From contig CM074703.1 in assembly GCA_037367355.1 (NCBI GenBank), positions 248,001-312,000 of the forward strand: a stretch of DNA of 64,000 nucleotides, given 5' to 3'. Source of the DNA: Neoscytalidium dimidiatum (Eukaryota > Ascomycota > Dothideomycetes > Botryosphaeriales > Botryosphaeriaceae). Under the pieces are notes generated by a model, which searched no databases, had not been told where the DNA came from, and saw nothing but the letters and a program-made list of their open reading frames with translations. Below, piece by piece: positions 47,222 through 59,358 of the stretch. A program made the translations under genes and the position numbers. Numbering within the stretch: position 1 is the first letter of the stretch; the number at the start of each line of letters is the position of its first letter.

Positions 47222-47894
47222 GCCAACGTAGCTGCAAATTGCCGCATTCATGCTCTAAGAAGTTCGGCTTCTTGGCACCTGTGGCTCCTTGTCTGAATGA
47301 CTAGAGGTCCCAACCACCTCAATATATCTCGTGAAACGCCCTCAGGAGTCTCCGTGCACTTCGTGGCAGGATTCCTGACATTGGGGTGAGATTTTGAGGA
47401 GTAGAGAGGGTCATTTCCGGATACGTGGCTGATGAAACAGCGACAGACTGCTGTTGCTGAGTATCCGGTCAACTGCCCGTGGACGGGGTTCGTGCACGAG
47501 GCTGAATGAGATGTACAGGCCGTATGCTAGTAACAAACAAGTTCTGCTCGTATCAAGTAAATACTCTAGATTTGCCATGTGAATCTTGCCCAATTCCAGT
47601 CTATCGCTATGCGGAAAGCAACCCAGCCGAAGCATGCAAAAACATGTGCAACTAACTCGACTCACTGCGAGCATGATGGACGCCGAGCAAATGCCTGTGT
47701 CCCAGGCTTGGAACCCCAAAAACGCCTCGCTGCAAAAGAAATGGAGAAATCCGAACTATTAGTCGATGCCGAGACGTGGAGAGAAGATGCGGGGAAACCG
47801 AAGCCATGCAACCATGCGGAAAGAGAGAATGAAAGAAAGCCAGTGTCATGAAAGGCGCAGTGTCTCACGAGCCTAAGGCGGAAATTCGGCCCGG

Positions 47895-48849
47895 TCAGGC
47901 CTTCTTCTTGTCCTTGTCGTCATCACTAGTTGAGTCGTCCTCGTCCATGTCTTCATCGTCCTCATCGAAGTCTTCCGCATCGAAGTCTTCCATGTCGGAA
48001 TCGGAGGCACCGAAGTCTGAGTCGGCATCGCTGTCTTCCCACTCCATGAAAATGTCGTCGTTCTTCTTCGTCTTGAAGGCATCCTCGTGCGTTGGCATGA
48101 CGTAGCCTTCGGGAATATCCTGCTTGCTGATCTCCAGATCTCTCTTGACCAACTCCTTGTACTTGGCAGGATCCTTGCGCAGCATCACACCGGCATCGAC
48201 GTTAGCGGGCGAAGAGGGCTCGGCGTCGTCGAGGAGCGACAGGATGGAGAGCAGAACGGATTCGACGCGTTGGGCGGGCGACCAGCGCTCCGAGGCAAGC
48301 TCGCCCGACATTTCGTCCTCGCCCGGGGGGTGCAGAATAGAGATGCACAGGCGGCCATCAGGGTACACGTTCGGGTGGTAGAGCGGACGCATGAACTTGA
48401 AGTCTAGGCTGGTCAGTCCGGAGCGGGGGTGGGGTGACGGGGGTGGGGGGGTGTGCGGGCGAGTCGACTGTAGACTGACCTGGAGGGCTGTAGGGGTAGT
48501 TCTTGGGGAAGGTCATCTTGGCCTTGAAGTAGCCGCCATAGTAGATGGAATCCGGATTGAGCACGATGAGTGCGACATCCCACTCGAAGATGTTCTCGTT
48601 CACAAGCTGCGAAAGGGGTCAGCCAGTCAGCTTGGAGTCGCGCGGGTGAGGCGGGGGTAGCTGCTCGCAGCAGATGCAGTGAGCAAGGGAGGACGGCTGG
48701 CGGGAGAGAGCGGAGGGCGATTCCAGGTGAGCAGCAGGCGTCTAGCAGCGGCTAGACGGGTGGAGCGATAAGGGCGGGCTCACCTCGATGTTGGTCCACG
48801 ACTCCTGGGCGAGGGCCTTGTACTCGTTCATCAACACGCGCTCGGCCAT
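47895..48849 (-). CDS. CDC34: ubiquitin-conjugating enzyme E2, Cdc34-like
   Basis: Three exons: 48849-48784, 48606-48480 and 48403-47895, giving 233 residues. The UBC fold is complete: FEWDVALIVLNPDSIYYGGYFKAKMTFP, then YHPNVYPDGRLCISILHPPGEDEMSG with the catalytic cysteine at about 84. The acidic-loop insertion after it (GEDEMSGELASERWSP) marks the Cdc34/Ube2R or Ube2G type, which builds Lys48 chains with SCF ligases. The last 60 residues form a very acidic Asp/Glu tail ending in KKKA; such a tail binds cullin's basic canyon in Cdc34, which separates it from Ube2G. It should drive SCF-dependent degradation of cell-cycle regulators. Intron 2 has a GTCAGT donor. Confidence 0.93.
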
Positions 48850-51528
48850 GGCGGAAGAGGGTGGGCGGATGGCAGCGAGGGAGGGTCGGAGGGCTGGAGG
48901 GTGGAGTGCGCTGGGCTTGGAAAGACAGCGGGGCGAAGAAGTAGGACGGTTCGGGGTTTGAGAAGTGACCGGCGGGCGTGACCCAGCAAGGTACGGTTCA
49001 GTTCCGCAATCGTCAGGCGGCGGCGAGGTCGAAGCGCATCCCGGCATAAGGCTGACGGCAAACGCGGTCCGAAGCCGGCTAGACTGCGCGCGGGCGGATC
49101 TGCGGCCCAAAGGGCTCCCGCACTCGCCCTCTCGCTCGCTCGCTCACAGCCTGCGAAAACCCCGACTCTCGCCGACCGCTGCCGCCGACGCGCGAGAAGA
49201 GCTTTTCACGCCGCTTCCGGGCTTTCATCACCGTTCGCTACACTCCCGTCCCTTGCAAGACCCGGTCCCTGTCCGCTGCATGCGCCTGCCGCGCCAGGGT
49301 GCGGGCTCCGATGTCGTGCAGGCGGCAAAGATGCATGATGGTGATACGAGGCGGCAAGAACCCCGGATGGGCAGTATGGTGTTGAGAGTCATGCCCGAGC
49401 GTTCGAACGAGGCCGAGAGCCCCCTTCAATCCGCGTTATGTCCTCGCTTACCGCCGTCACCGCCTCCGACCTCTGCGTTATTACAATGCCTTTCTCAATA
49501 CTCCATCTGCCCCATCTATTGCAACATTCATGCACCTCGCTGCCCTGGTGACGAACCATGCAAACATAGACTTCTTCTTGATCACTGGCTACACCAGGAA
49601 CACTTCCTCAAGCTGATCTAATCCATTCGCCGCATCCAAACTTTCCCTCGTGTGCACGTCTGCATTGAGAATATACCCGTGTCCCACCCTCTGGAAGCAC
49701 CTTGGTTTCGCTATCATTCGCAAATCCTCCCTTTGGTTCACATCCGCGAGTTTCACAACCAAAAAATAAAAAAGAGATGAAGGTGACTTTGGCTGCATTT
49801 CGGGATTGTGAAAATGGTATTGCGAGCATATCATCTCCGTTGCTTATTGCAGGAACACCGTGTCCTTCAACGTCTCACCACATGTTGATTCGGATCGCTT
49901 CCGAAAGCCCTGTTCTGGAATACAGGCCATCCTTGAGCGGAAAGAGGATCAAAACAGAACGACGCATCTGGATCCAGCCTTCCATGACTTCGCTGTAGGG
50001 ATTTATTTCGCTCTGAAGGAAGATTTGCGCGTCAACTACTGCTACGAGGTCCTTTCCCTGTTCGGTATGGACGAGATACCCTATTTCGTGGTCGATGGAA
50101 TATCCATGACCATAAAGGACCTCAGTAGAGTTGCGGCCGCGTTCCAGTTGGACCCTGAAGGACGACCCAACCTAAGTACTCGACTAAATTGTCGCTCCAT
50201 AAGCCAGCGAGGTATCTTACTGGCTCTCCTTTTTGAGAATGGTGCCGCTGAGCATATTACCGAGACAAGCTAGCCACAGCAGGCAGCTTGTCGTTCTCGT
50301 TGTTCAGGTTCCGCCAGCTGCGCTTTTATTATATTCATGAATCCTCGGCTAGGATTGTCTGGCCCATCCTCCAAATAACTGATGAACGGTAAGTGGGCTG
50401 ACTTTCGCAAGAGGCCATCTTCCGTGGCAGAGCAAGGATCACACTCGATTGAGACCTGTGAATAACCAAAGTAGAGAGTGCGCGGGGACAGGCACCGTTC
50501 CTGCTATCGTCCGACAAAGATTACACCACTCTCCCCCATTCGCCAGCTCTTGAAATGATCGATGGTATCTGAAAGTTTTGGAAGTCTCGAGCCCACTTCC
50601 ATATTCCGTCCTGTATACATTTGGCGTCAAGCCCGTGTTATTCAATTGTCTCATACTTCCACGTCAGAACAAACGGGCATGATGGGAACTTGGCAGAATC
50701 TATCTTTCTGCAAAGATCACAGAGCATCATCTTGAGGTAGACAAGGTAGTGGTATCTGTAAGCAGAACTGGTGTTCGAAAACGTTTGTCTACATCCTCGT
50801 CGGCTGACATGCAATGCTGGTCATGCCCTCGCCTAATATTGGCTGAGTAAAATTAGATGCAGGGAAGCTAATCCTGCCTTGTTTTCCTCATGCTCTGCCC
50901 TCAGAAGCTGAACAGCAGAAGATTTTAATCTCCAATTCATCCAACGCGGTGGCACTAAATGTACAAGTATCTCAGCAAGTGCTTTTTTTTTTTTTTTTGA
51001 CTCATAGCTAGCCAGAACAGTCGTCCGGTGCTTACTTTCCAAAGAGAATAAGTCCCGGTCACGTCCAGGCGAAATTTTCACCTCCAAGTGTTGAAAGATG
51101 ATCTGACTATAATAACACTTCTAACACTGACCTTATAGCCAAATCCAAAAAACACCGCAATACATCTTATACTTTACACAGCAGAGATATTCCCCTCATT
51201 CTTTGTAGAGATCGTTAAGGAGATTTCAGTCTGCCATTGGCAATACGCTCAGCAAATGTCACTAGTTCTCACAGCCATGTAGAGCGCACGGAACAAACGT
51301 CCGTAGCTGGACCGAATATTCATCGACCACTTTGGCCTATCCCGTTGCTGGTCTACACGAAAACGCCCCTTCTACCCTCGAAGAGACATCTATTTCTCAC
51401 AAAGGCGTGCAAACTACCCTTGCTGTGTCAAACGACCACTCCAACGGTGACATCATCGGCGCAGACCAAATTAAAGAAGCCCTCTCTATTGCAATTCCGA
51501 ATACATCGAGCTACATTCATCTGCACAC
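48850..51528. other. intergenic region with one weak ORF
   Basis: No confident gene. The frame ending at 50273 is listed separately. A T-rich run lies at about 50983-50998. The left end should contain the CDC34 promoter. Confidence 0.5.
49860..50273 (+). CDS. possible exon of an unknown protein
   Basis: An open frame of 137 codons with a balanced composition (for example HDFAVGIYFALKED, YEVLSLFGMDEIPYFVVDG) looks more like protein than its surroundings. It has no ATG near its 5' end, so it would need an upstream exon, possibly starting at the ATG at 49777, but I could not find a junction that keeps phase. No family is recognised. It may be a remnant. Confidence 0.25.
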   Translation: MSFNVSPHVDSDRFRKPCSGIQAILERKEDQNRTTHLDPAFHDFAVGIYFALKEDLRVNYCYEVLSLFGMDEIPYFVVDGISMTIKDLSRVAAAFQLDPEGRPNLSTRLNCRSISQRGILLALLFENGAAEHITETS

Positions 51529-52065
51529 TTAGCCCATCACACGGCTGTAACACATAGGACACAAGTCCGCGAACTCCATCGGCGGATTCGGGCACAGCCG
51601 ACACTTCCCGCTGCCGCTATCGCCCCTCGTCGCGCCCGGCGGCGGCCCTGGGCTCGGCAACCTCCCCCTCCTCCCCCTCCGCGTCCGCCTGTAATCCAGC
51701 AGCGGCGATGGCGGCGACGGCGGCGATGGCGGAAAGGCGTCCGCGGCGGTAGGATCGGGTCCGAAGAGCACGGGCGGCGCGAGCTGCGGGGGCTGGCGCC
51801 GGTCGTCGTATGGTCCGTCCTTGCGGTGCCTCCTGTGGTAGTGATGGCCCGAGTTGGATTCAGGAGACCTGCGGTCGCTACCGCCGAAGTTGATGTGGAT
51901 GTGGTGGTGATTCTGGGGCCGCCGGGGGTAGGTGGGGTTTGACTGGTGTTGGCCCATGTCGGGGACGTATCTTGGTGATGGTGGTGGTGATGGTGGTGGT
52001 ACGTGCCACGCCCCGGGGAAAGGGTTGTGGTCGTCTTCGATGATAATTCTGGTGTCTCGACCCAT
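51529..52065 (-). CDS. His/Pro-rich hypothetical protein with C-terminal CxxC pair
   Basis: A single frame of 178 codons. It is dominated by Pro, His, Arg and Ser: PPPSPPPSPRY, HHHIHINFGG, HHYHRRHRK, and three PPSPPSP-type repeats. It ends in a compact cysteine cluster (CRLCPNPPMEFADLCPMC, then YSRVMG) with spacing CxxC-x10-CxxC, a plausible single zinc-binding knuckle. No membrane helix or signal peptide. I do not recognise a family. The frame is long for chance and has an organised C-terminus, which supports it, but the GC-rich repeats make chance frames common here. Confidence 0.48.
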   Translation of the reverse strand: MGRDTRIIIEDDHNPFPGAWHVPPPSPPPSPRYVPDMGQHQSNPTYPRRPQNHHHIHINFGGSDRRSPESNSGHHYHRRHRKDGPYDDRRQPPQLAPPVLFGPDPTAADAFPPSPPSPPSPLLDYRRTRRGRRGRLPSPGPPPGATRGDSGSGKCRLCPNPPMEFADLCPMCYSRVMG

Positions 52066-52582
52066 AAGATATTCTCAAAGCAGGTTTGGTAGAATGGTGG
52101 TGGTTATAAGTAACGGTGGTAGGTGGCAGCAAAGCACTATATACTGCAGTGTAAGTGGATTTCTTTATGGGCTCAGGGTGACTGAAGGCAGCCTTGGTTG
52201 GAGCTGGTATTTGAGTGAACTTCAAAGCCGTTCTTTTCCCTTGTCTGTTTTTCTCAATCGCTGGCCGCAATATGACGTCGGCGTGAGGGTACACTGGCAC
52301 AAAAAGGGAGGCACAAAGATTCTCGCACCGTTGAGGTACTTGCCAGATACTCCTATGAGGCAGAGGAATGGCTGCATTTTTTCAGCTTTCCTAATTCCGC
52401 GTGACTTACCTGCGCCTGCGGAGTTGCATCAAGGGTACGGGAACCGTTGCCGGGCAAAAGCGGTACCGAAATACAACATAATGAAAGCGGGATGCACTAA
52501 AAGTCACCAAGACATCATATGGCACGCTCATTCGAGAGACATGATGCCCAGTGAGTAAAAAGTTGCAAATTATCATTAAGGA

Positions 52583-52819
52583 CTACCATGGGCAACCACA
52601 ACCACCGTAGCCTGGCCAGTAAGGCGGTGGTGGCGGATCCCAGAAGAAAGGAGGGGTGGGCCAATTATCGTAAAAATCATCAGAACCTGTATCGTAACCA
52701 TCATGTTCGTGGTGACTATGGTGCCTGCGGTACTTGTGGTGTTTCCGGTGCTTGTGCTTACCCCACCCAGACTCTTCGTGTCCCCTTTTACCGGAAGGGC
52801 GAGAACATGTATTGCCCAT
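52583..52819 (-). CDS. small His/Trp/Pro-rich protein with predicted dual acylation site
   Basis: A 78-codon frame. It begins MGNTCS, matching the N-myristoylation pattern MGxxxS with a cysteine at position 5, as in dually acylated membrane-anchored proteins. A basic, His-rich middle follows (KHKHRKHHKYRRHHSHHEH), then a short acidic linker and an aromatic Pro/Trp-rich end (PPFFWDPPPPPYWPGYGG) with a Cys-Gly-Cys-Pro-Trp terminus. There is no signal peptide, so it would be cytosolic or on the inner face of a membrane. Function unknown. Its neighbour at 51529 is also His/Pro-rich and on the same strand. Confidence 0.5.
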   Translation of the reverse strand: MGNTCSRPSGKRGHEESGWGKHKHRKHHKYRRHHSHHEHDGYDTGSDDFYDNWPTPPFFWDPPPPPYWPGYGGCGCPW

Positions 52820-53367
52820 TTTTTCTTATGAAACTGCCTGGGAGAAACCCTTCTAAGCGCTCAGTGTAAGCTACACACCGCCGTTGGAAAACACGTACGG
52901 TAGGTCTCGAACAAAATGATCTAAAGTCGGAGTTTATCATCATGAAAAGCTCCCTCATTTATGTATTATACATGGCCCCAGCAAAGAGCCAAACTCTGCT
53001 ATTTTGTAATTCGTAGTTTGCCTCTGTCTCTTGATCATTTGTGGTGGACACGACGGATACGAGTTCGACGGCTACGAAGATGCTTGCCGTGGGCCGCTTC
53101 GAGGAGAGGGCATCAAAAGACAGCAATATCCCTTAATGCAATGCCGAACCCACGAGGCCGCGCGTTATTTTGTTTTGTTTATAAATCATGGCAATACACT
53201 CACGAGACTAGATAGCTACATGGTATCATTCATAGCACAATCGACATTCGTGATCTTTAATACTCAACACGCAATGTATCCTGCTACACACACCACCTCC
53301 CAAAACAGACGCAGATTCCCACCAACACCTCATTCTTGCCCGCCATGTGAAACAAACTCAGTCAGCC

Positions 53368-55651
53368 TCACACCTTGTGCGGCTCCACGACGTCTCCATT
53401 CCTCTTATTACCCAACGCATCATGCTCCTCATCCCACTTTTCCAACTCGGAATTAGGCACCTTGACCAACTGGTGCGTAATAGCACCGTCCGGCAGTTGC
53501 AGGACTTTCTGGCGCATGGCGTAACCTCCGAGCCGAGGCAGCAGGTAGATCCAGACCCAGTAGTACAGGCCGCAGATGAGGATGATGCCAATGCCGACGA
53601 CGCAGTAGGTGGCGTACCAGAAGGAAACATCACCGCCGGTGGCGCCGCCCTCCGGCGGATACCACGGCATCACGAGCAGGAAGACGTTGACGAGCAGATA
53701 GAAGATGATGGCCACGTCCCAGCAGCGGAACTCGCTGCGGCCGACACCGATGCGCGCGCGCTGGCGCCGAATCAAGTAAATACCAGCCGTCATGAGGAAG
53801 AGGAAGATGGCGTTGGGGTAGGATTGGAGGTCGACGACTGTACGCGAAGAGAGGCGTGTTAGCGAGAGGGCTGTAGCTTTCGAAAGGGATTTGTGGGGCT
53901 CTGTAACGTACCGAAGTTGAAGGCATCACCGGCCGGCGGCGCCAGAATCATGAGGATGGTCATGCCCCATTTGAGCAGGTACGGACCAATGGGTGTACCG
54001 AAGGGGCGGGTAGTCGCCCAAAAGGCGGGCCAGGGAAGGACACCTTGACGACCGACTTCGCGGATGACGCGGGACTGGCCGATGAGGACGGAGACCAGGT
54101 TACCAAAGGCGGACAAAACGACGAGGATGTTGAGGCCCTTGGCAGCGCGGTCGCCGAAGATGGCCTTGAAGAAGAGGGAGGCGGCAACTTGTTCAGACTC
54201 GAGGATGTCGGCCTTAGGGACTGCGGGCGAGAAGTGGTCAATCAGTAGTTCGTGGGGATAGGCGAGATCAGAGATAATGCTAACCAGCAGCAAAGTAGGC
54301 AACATTGCACAAAATGTACAGGATCGCGACAATGAGTAACGAGATCGGCGCCGACTTCTTAATGGTTTTGACGGGATTCTTGATCTCGTTCATGACGTTG
54401 AAGGCATTCTGGTAACCAGAGTACGCGAATGTGATCTTGACCAGAGCATTCGCAAGGCCGTTACCGTTGTTCGTTGTTCCGGCAAAGGAGTCGCGGAAAT
54501 TGATCTTAGGGTCAGCGACCGAAGTGTGGCCACCCAAGCAAACTAGACCAGTAATGCTGATGCTGTCGTCTGGGTAAGTGCATGGCCTCTTCTGTAGCTA
54601 AATTCGCAGGGTCGGGTTCTTCACTTACAACACGAGAGTAAGAACTTTGATGAAGCCAATGATATCGGACAGCCAGAGAGATAGTCTGTTGTTTGCGATG
54701 AGAACTGTGAAGAGGTCAGATACACGTTTCCCACCACTCGAAATGGAAAAACGTACGGACAACAGCGAGCGTGTAACCAGCAACGGCCACGCCCTTCAAT
54801 TCCCAGTCCGTGCCTTCGCGGTCAGTCATCCTAAAGATGTATTGAGCGAGTACTTAAGACGCAAAGTCAGCGTGTGTCAGTCCCGAGACTCAATTCTGAA
54901 GTGGACTCACCAACAGCATTACTGCTACTAAAAGAGAGGATGACGGTCTGCACGGCAAACGCGACAGGGAAGAAGTACTTAGGCCGTGGGTATGCCTGTT
55001 CCAGATAGACGACTTCGGCACCAGATCGAGCTGGGAAGTACGATGCCAGCTCGAGGTAGACACCAAGCGCACAGCAGGATATAATAAACCCAATGACCCA
55101 GTACATCAAACTCAGTCCAACTGAGCCAGTCCCGTTCAGAATCGAAGCGGCTAAGCGACTAAGTCAGCATTCGAGTGAAAGAAGACATGTTATGAACGAA
55201 AGAGCGATTCGCGAAATTCCAGAAGAGGTGGTTTTGGCATGCAATGGAAGCAAACAAGGGCGGTGTTGTCATGCATAAGTCTCCACTGTGCGCCCACTGG
55301 CGCTCGCAGAATGATCCCTCCCCCACACGATCCGGAAGACAGGGAGGGGTCGAAAGGTTCGTAGCATTCAAGAAGCGCGCAGGGGATGAACTTACGCGTC
55401 GAGAAAACGCCGGTACCGATCATCTGGCCGATGTTCAGGAAGATGATGGTGAACCACCTGACCTTGTAGCCCAGCGGTGAGTAGGCCTCGACAGGCGCAC
55501 CGGAGGCCTCCTGGTAAGTTGGAAGCGAGCCATTGCCGCCTTGCTCAGCAATGTACTCGAGGCTGCCGGTCTTGATGGCACCAGACTCTCCGGACGGTGA
55601 GGCAACGCGCTCCGCGATGTGCTTGCCGTCGGAACTTGGACGGATCGACAT
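53368..55651 (-). CDS. amino-acid permease, LAT family, Mup1-like (methionine/cysteine type)
   Basis: Seven exons: 55651-55396, 55150-54911, 54852-54757, 54704-54629, 54562-54285, 54220-53912 and 53837-53368. All phases agree, giving 574 residues. A hydrophilic N-tail is followed by about 12 membrane helices. TM1 has the broken-helix pattern GQMIGTGVFSTPASI, with the Pro codon formed at junction 1. TM6 has ITFAYSGYQNAFNVMNEIKNP, the family's unwound helix. TM8 has SAFGNLVSVLIGQSRVIREVGRQG. The C-tail is hydrophilic. These patterns are shared with yeast Mup1/Mup3, which import methionine and cysteine at the plasma membrane; exact substrate is inferred. In yeast the family is removed by ubiquitin-dependent endocytosis, and lysines in both tails would allow this. 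An upstream in-frame ATG at 55777 is less likely. Confidence 0.93.
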
Positions 55652-57721
55652 GGTTGGGTTGTGTGGGACCGGCGGCTGGTCCTTTCCCCTTTTGATGACG
55701 CGAGTGAACGGTCGGCTCTCAGGCAAACGGACAGCAGAGTAGAAGCGTCGTCCTATATTAGAGCGAACGGGCTGCACCGGGCTGCAGGTCGATTAGTGGA
55801 AGGGTTGAGCGCAGGGCATCGCGATCCTCAGCTGGCCAGGAGTTGCACCGCGCGAGAGACGGTGCAAGATTAAATGTGCGATCGGCTGGTACGGTCACAT
55901 TGAGTTCGTGCAGGCATCTTGGCCGGCTACGCGCGATCCTGTCGGGCGTGGCAACAGCTGGGGGATGGGTGTTATCATGCAATGCCTATTCTGGATGACG
56001 CCATTGGCTAACGGGCGGGGATGCGACGCTGTAGCAATTGCTGTAAACAACGGTCCAGCCCGGCCAGGTGTGCGTCTCCCTTCAGACGGATAGGGCCCCC
56101 ATGTCAATTGCGCCAGCGAATCCTTGTCGGTGAGAATCGCAGCGAAGTCTTGGTGGCTGTTGGTGGACAGGTTATCGGTTGTTTGGCACACGGAGCAGCC
56201 GCGCGCTCCCGCCCAGGGTCTTGGGCGCCACCTCGGCCAGCTTGGCACCTGCGGAATACCGTTAAGTCTGTTCTCGAGCCTTTTCTTGGGCCCTGGATAC
56301 GGCGAGACGTCTGACCTGCAGCTGGTGATAATATGTCGTGCGCGCTGGTGTCATGCCTACACGAATCCTGCTGCTGTATGCCTGAGCCTCCGTGCTCCCC
56401 ATCGCCCCTCCGATCCCTCCACATACCACCCCAGTTGTAACACCTACCCGACCCGACCCGCCGGTAACTCCCTGTTCAGCCTCGGAACTCTACCCTCCAC
56501 GTCGAACAGAAGCGAAGGACCTGACCCAGGTCCGCCCGTCGTCATGCTAACCGCGCCTTCGCCGAGAGTAACGGTAAGTAGCGAAGTGTCGGCATATGCG
56601 CAAGGCATTGTCCAGAATCCGCGGCATGCATCACGCCTTGCACAGGCTGCTTTGCGAATAAAGAGGCAAAATTCTACTCGGATCTGGCCGAAAAGCAGTC
56701 AGTAGATCGATACTGTAGTCGTACGCGGCTGGACGAGACGCCTTGCGACGTAATGCAAGCGCAGCGGCTCCAGCCGTTGCGTTCCATCGTAAGCCGGATG
56801 GCTTGAAGATTTTGCCTTAGACAAACTTTAGTCTGGATGGCAACATCTCGTATAGCGGGTCAGGTAAAAGCACAGTCGTCAGTTTGAACGCCAACTTACC
56901 GTGCCGCGTGGGGTTCTAGTATTCCTCTGGAGCCCATGGCTCCGTCTCAGAAAAAGGAATCTGTCGTAGTCTCTCGATGCTTCTTCGACTGTAACGTCTG
57001 ACGACCACGGCCTCTACCAAGTCAAACAACGAGTCGGGTATGCGCTCGAGGTGAGGGGTACGAAATAAACACTGTCCGAAGACATTTCCCCCGAGTTGAA
57101 GTGATAGGCATGATAGGTTCGTGCAAATGAATCTCCCTGGATCCACTCTGAAGCATCGTTAAGCCCCACAAATGATGCGGTACGTACCGCTCCCGGCAGC
57201 AATGTCCGTAACTGCTATAGCAATGCCAGGTCGCCGACGTTGTGGTCGGCGATTTAGTCTGGGGGTAATTCAGCCTCGTTCTCCGCGGCCATCTGCATTA
57301 GCCACCGCTCTAGAACTGATGGTCGATCTTTAGTGGGAGGCCGGAAAGCACCATCTTCTATCTTCAAGATTCGTCGTATAACAGGCTCTTAGCAGGCCAG
57401 ACAACCTTTGTTCCCTATTTTCCTTTCACCAAAGATTCACCGCGTCTGAGATGCACCTCTGAAATGTTCGGCTGAGACATGAAATGCTATTCAGGCCATA
57501 AAGATGATGTTGAGCTGGGAAGTCTCTGTATGACTGCCTCGCACGTTAGACATTGTATTGCTTCCAATCGTGGTATATCTGTACGCCAGCCTTCCAATAA
57601 ATGCTCCAACCGAACAAATGTTCATCACCTTATTCCATAGTGCCGATTGCTCCGAACTCCAAAAACATGAGCGCATGGGTCGTCGTCACAGGCCGATAGC
57701 TGAGTACGTCCACTGCACAGA
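55652..57721. other. intergenic region of about 2 kb
   Basis: Only short, mutually overlapping frames are present. I find no tRNA-like fold and no family pattern. Confidence 0.5.
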
Positions 57722-59358
57722 TCAACGCATCGCCGCGACATTCACTCTGACGTTCTCTTTACCCATCTCTCGCTCTCGCTTCTTCTGCATGATGCGTTCT
57801 CTAGCAAGCTTCTTGCGCATCTCCTCCGGTGTGAGATTTTCAGATATAGCGCCGGCGAGATTCGTGCTGCGCGCGTTCAGTAAGGACTGGAGATGGCGGT
57901 CGCTCTTTACGCGTCGTGGGGCAGCTCCGTCATGCGTATCCTCAGAGGATACGGCTGTGGCGGTCGTCGACCTTTTCACAGGCGAAACGGATCTGCTCGC
58001 CTTGACTTCCACAACTGAATCCCCATTGGCCATCCAAGGGTCTTCGGCACCGGATGTGCTCGAGGGCTTCGCATACGAACGAGCTACAGACGGCTTATCT
58101 GACCTGTTGCCGGTGGTCGAGCGGCGTGGCCGCCTAGGCGAAGCAACCGGTCGGCCGCGTGATTCTGAGCGTGACGGCAAGAGCGTATCGTTGGCTTTTG
58201 GTCTCTGCTCTGTTGGCGATGGCCCGGTTTTCTGTTTGGGCACATTGAACCGGCTACGCTCATTGACGGGGGTAGCATCAAGTGAGTAGAAGCTTGCTTG
58301 CTGGGGGTCCAGCATCATCTGATCAAACTCCATTTCCAATTCCGTCTTGGGCAGGCTCTGGTCTGCGGACAGCTCAGGCACAGCGCTGCCTTCGAGCACA
58401 GCAAGGCGTTTCTTCAAAGTAGCAATCTCGGTGCTTGACTTTAGGTTCTCGGCTAGAGCTTGCCTCAAGCGTTCCTTGTAGTCCTTGTTCTTTGCCTCCA
58501 ATTCTTTCTCACGCTGCATGTGGCGCTTCCGCTCAGTCTCTAGCTTCTCGTTCAACTCCAAGGCCTCGTGGTCTTTCTTCCTGGCATACTCTTTTGCAAT
58601 CTGCTGCTTCTTGATGATCTTAAGGGCCTCCCTCTCGCTTTGGTAGGCAAAGGCCATGTACTGCTCCTTCCAGTATCTGCCCGACTCGGACCGCGGTTCC
58701 ATGACATCGATGGTCACATCGCCATCGTCCCTGGCTCTCGGCTTGGGCCTTGGCGGTTGGTCTGTCTTGGAGTCAGCACGCTTTGACGAATCCCGTGCCT
58801 CGTAGAGCTTCGCGGTCAGCTTGGAGCTCGAACTGGGCCTGTCTTCGGACGCCTCGGCGAGACCGTCGACCTTGGGGGTCCATGGACTCGGAAACCTTCC
58901 TGGAATGTTGTTTGGAAGGCCAGTCTTCGCGCCTATCCCAGTCTTTTTGCCCTCATTGTCGACGACTTGGGCACCGAACGAGACTGTCTTTCGGTCTTTC
59001 ACAGTTCCCGGAGTCGAGAGAATACCGCCAGCACGCCGAGATCCTCCTTGATCGGTGACAATGTCTTTGAAGTCAGGCCGATCGACTAAGGGTTTTGAGG
59101 TGGTGGTGGCGGCGGCGGCGGGCTTTCTTTCGAACCTGGCTGGCTTAACGGTTTCCGGGGGAGCAGGAGTGCCGAAGATGGCATGCTTGATGGCACGGGC
59201 AGCGAAGACGGGCGCAGGCGTCTCTGGGGGCTCGACCTGAGTATTGTCGAGTGTATCTGAGTTCATGGCGTCAGCGACATGGCAATGTCAGCGGAGTGCA
59301 CTGGCGGACCTTGAGCAGCTGGGGCGGGATTGCGCGAGCCCGACCACCAAGATAACAT
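57722..59358 (-). CDS. spindle pole body formation-associated protein, Cut12-like
   Basis: Two exons, 59358-59310 and 59256-57722, are proposed, with a 53-bp intron (GTCCGC donor, GCTGAC branch-like site, CTCAG acceptor), giving 527 residues starting MLSWWSGSRNP. Without the intron the frame would start at 59266 with 514 residues. The N-terminal region includes AARAIKHAIFGTP and the RKTVSFGAQVVDNEGKK block, a PP1-docking-like KTVSF motif. A central coiled coil (about 215-320, GRYWKEQYMAFAYQSEREALKIIKK then long Glu/Lys/Arg heptads) is the Cut12 domain core. The rest is Ser/Arg/Pro-rich with a second short helix near the end (TPEEMRKKLARERIMQKKR). Cut12 links the spindle pole body to mitotic-entry control and is a PP1 target in fission yeast. 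Confidence 0.85.

Noticed and set aside
50998..51004. TGACTCA site
   Set aside because: It is a Gcn4-like heptamer but lies far from any start codon, and one chance match is expected in this length of DNA.
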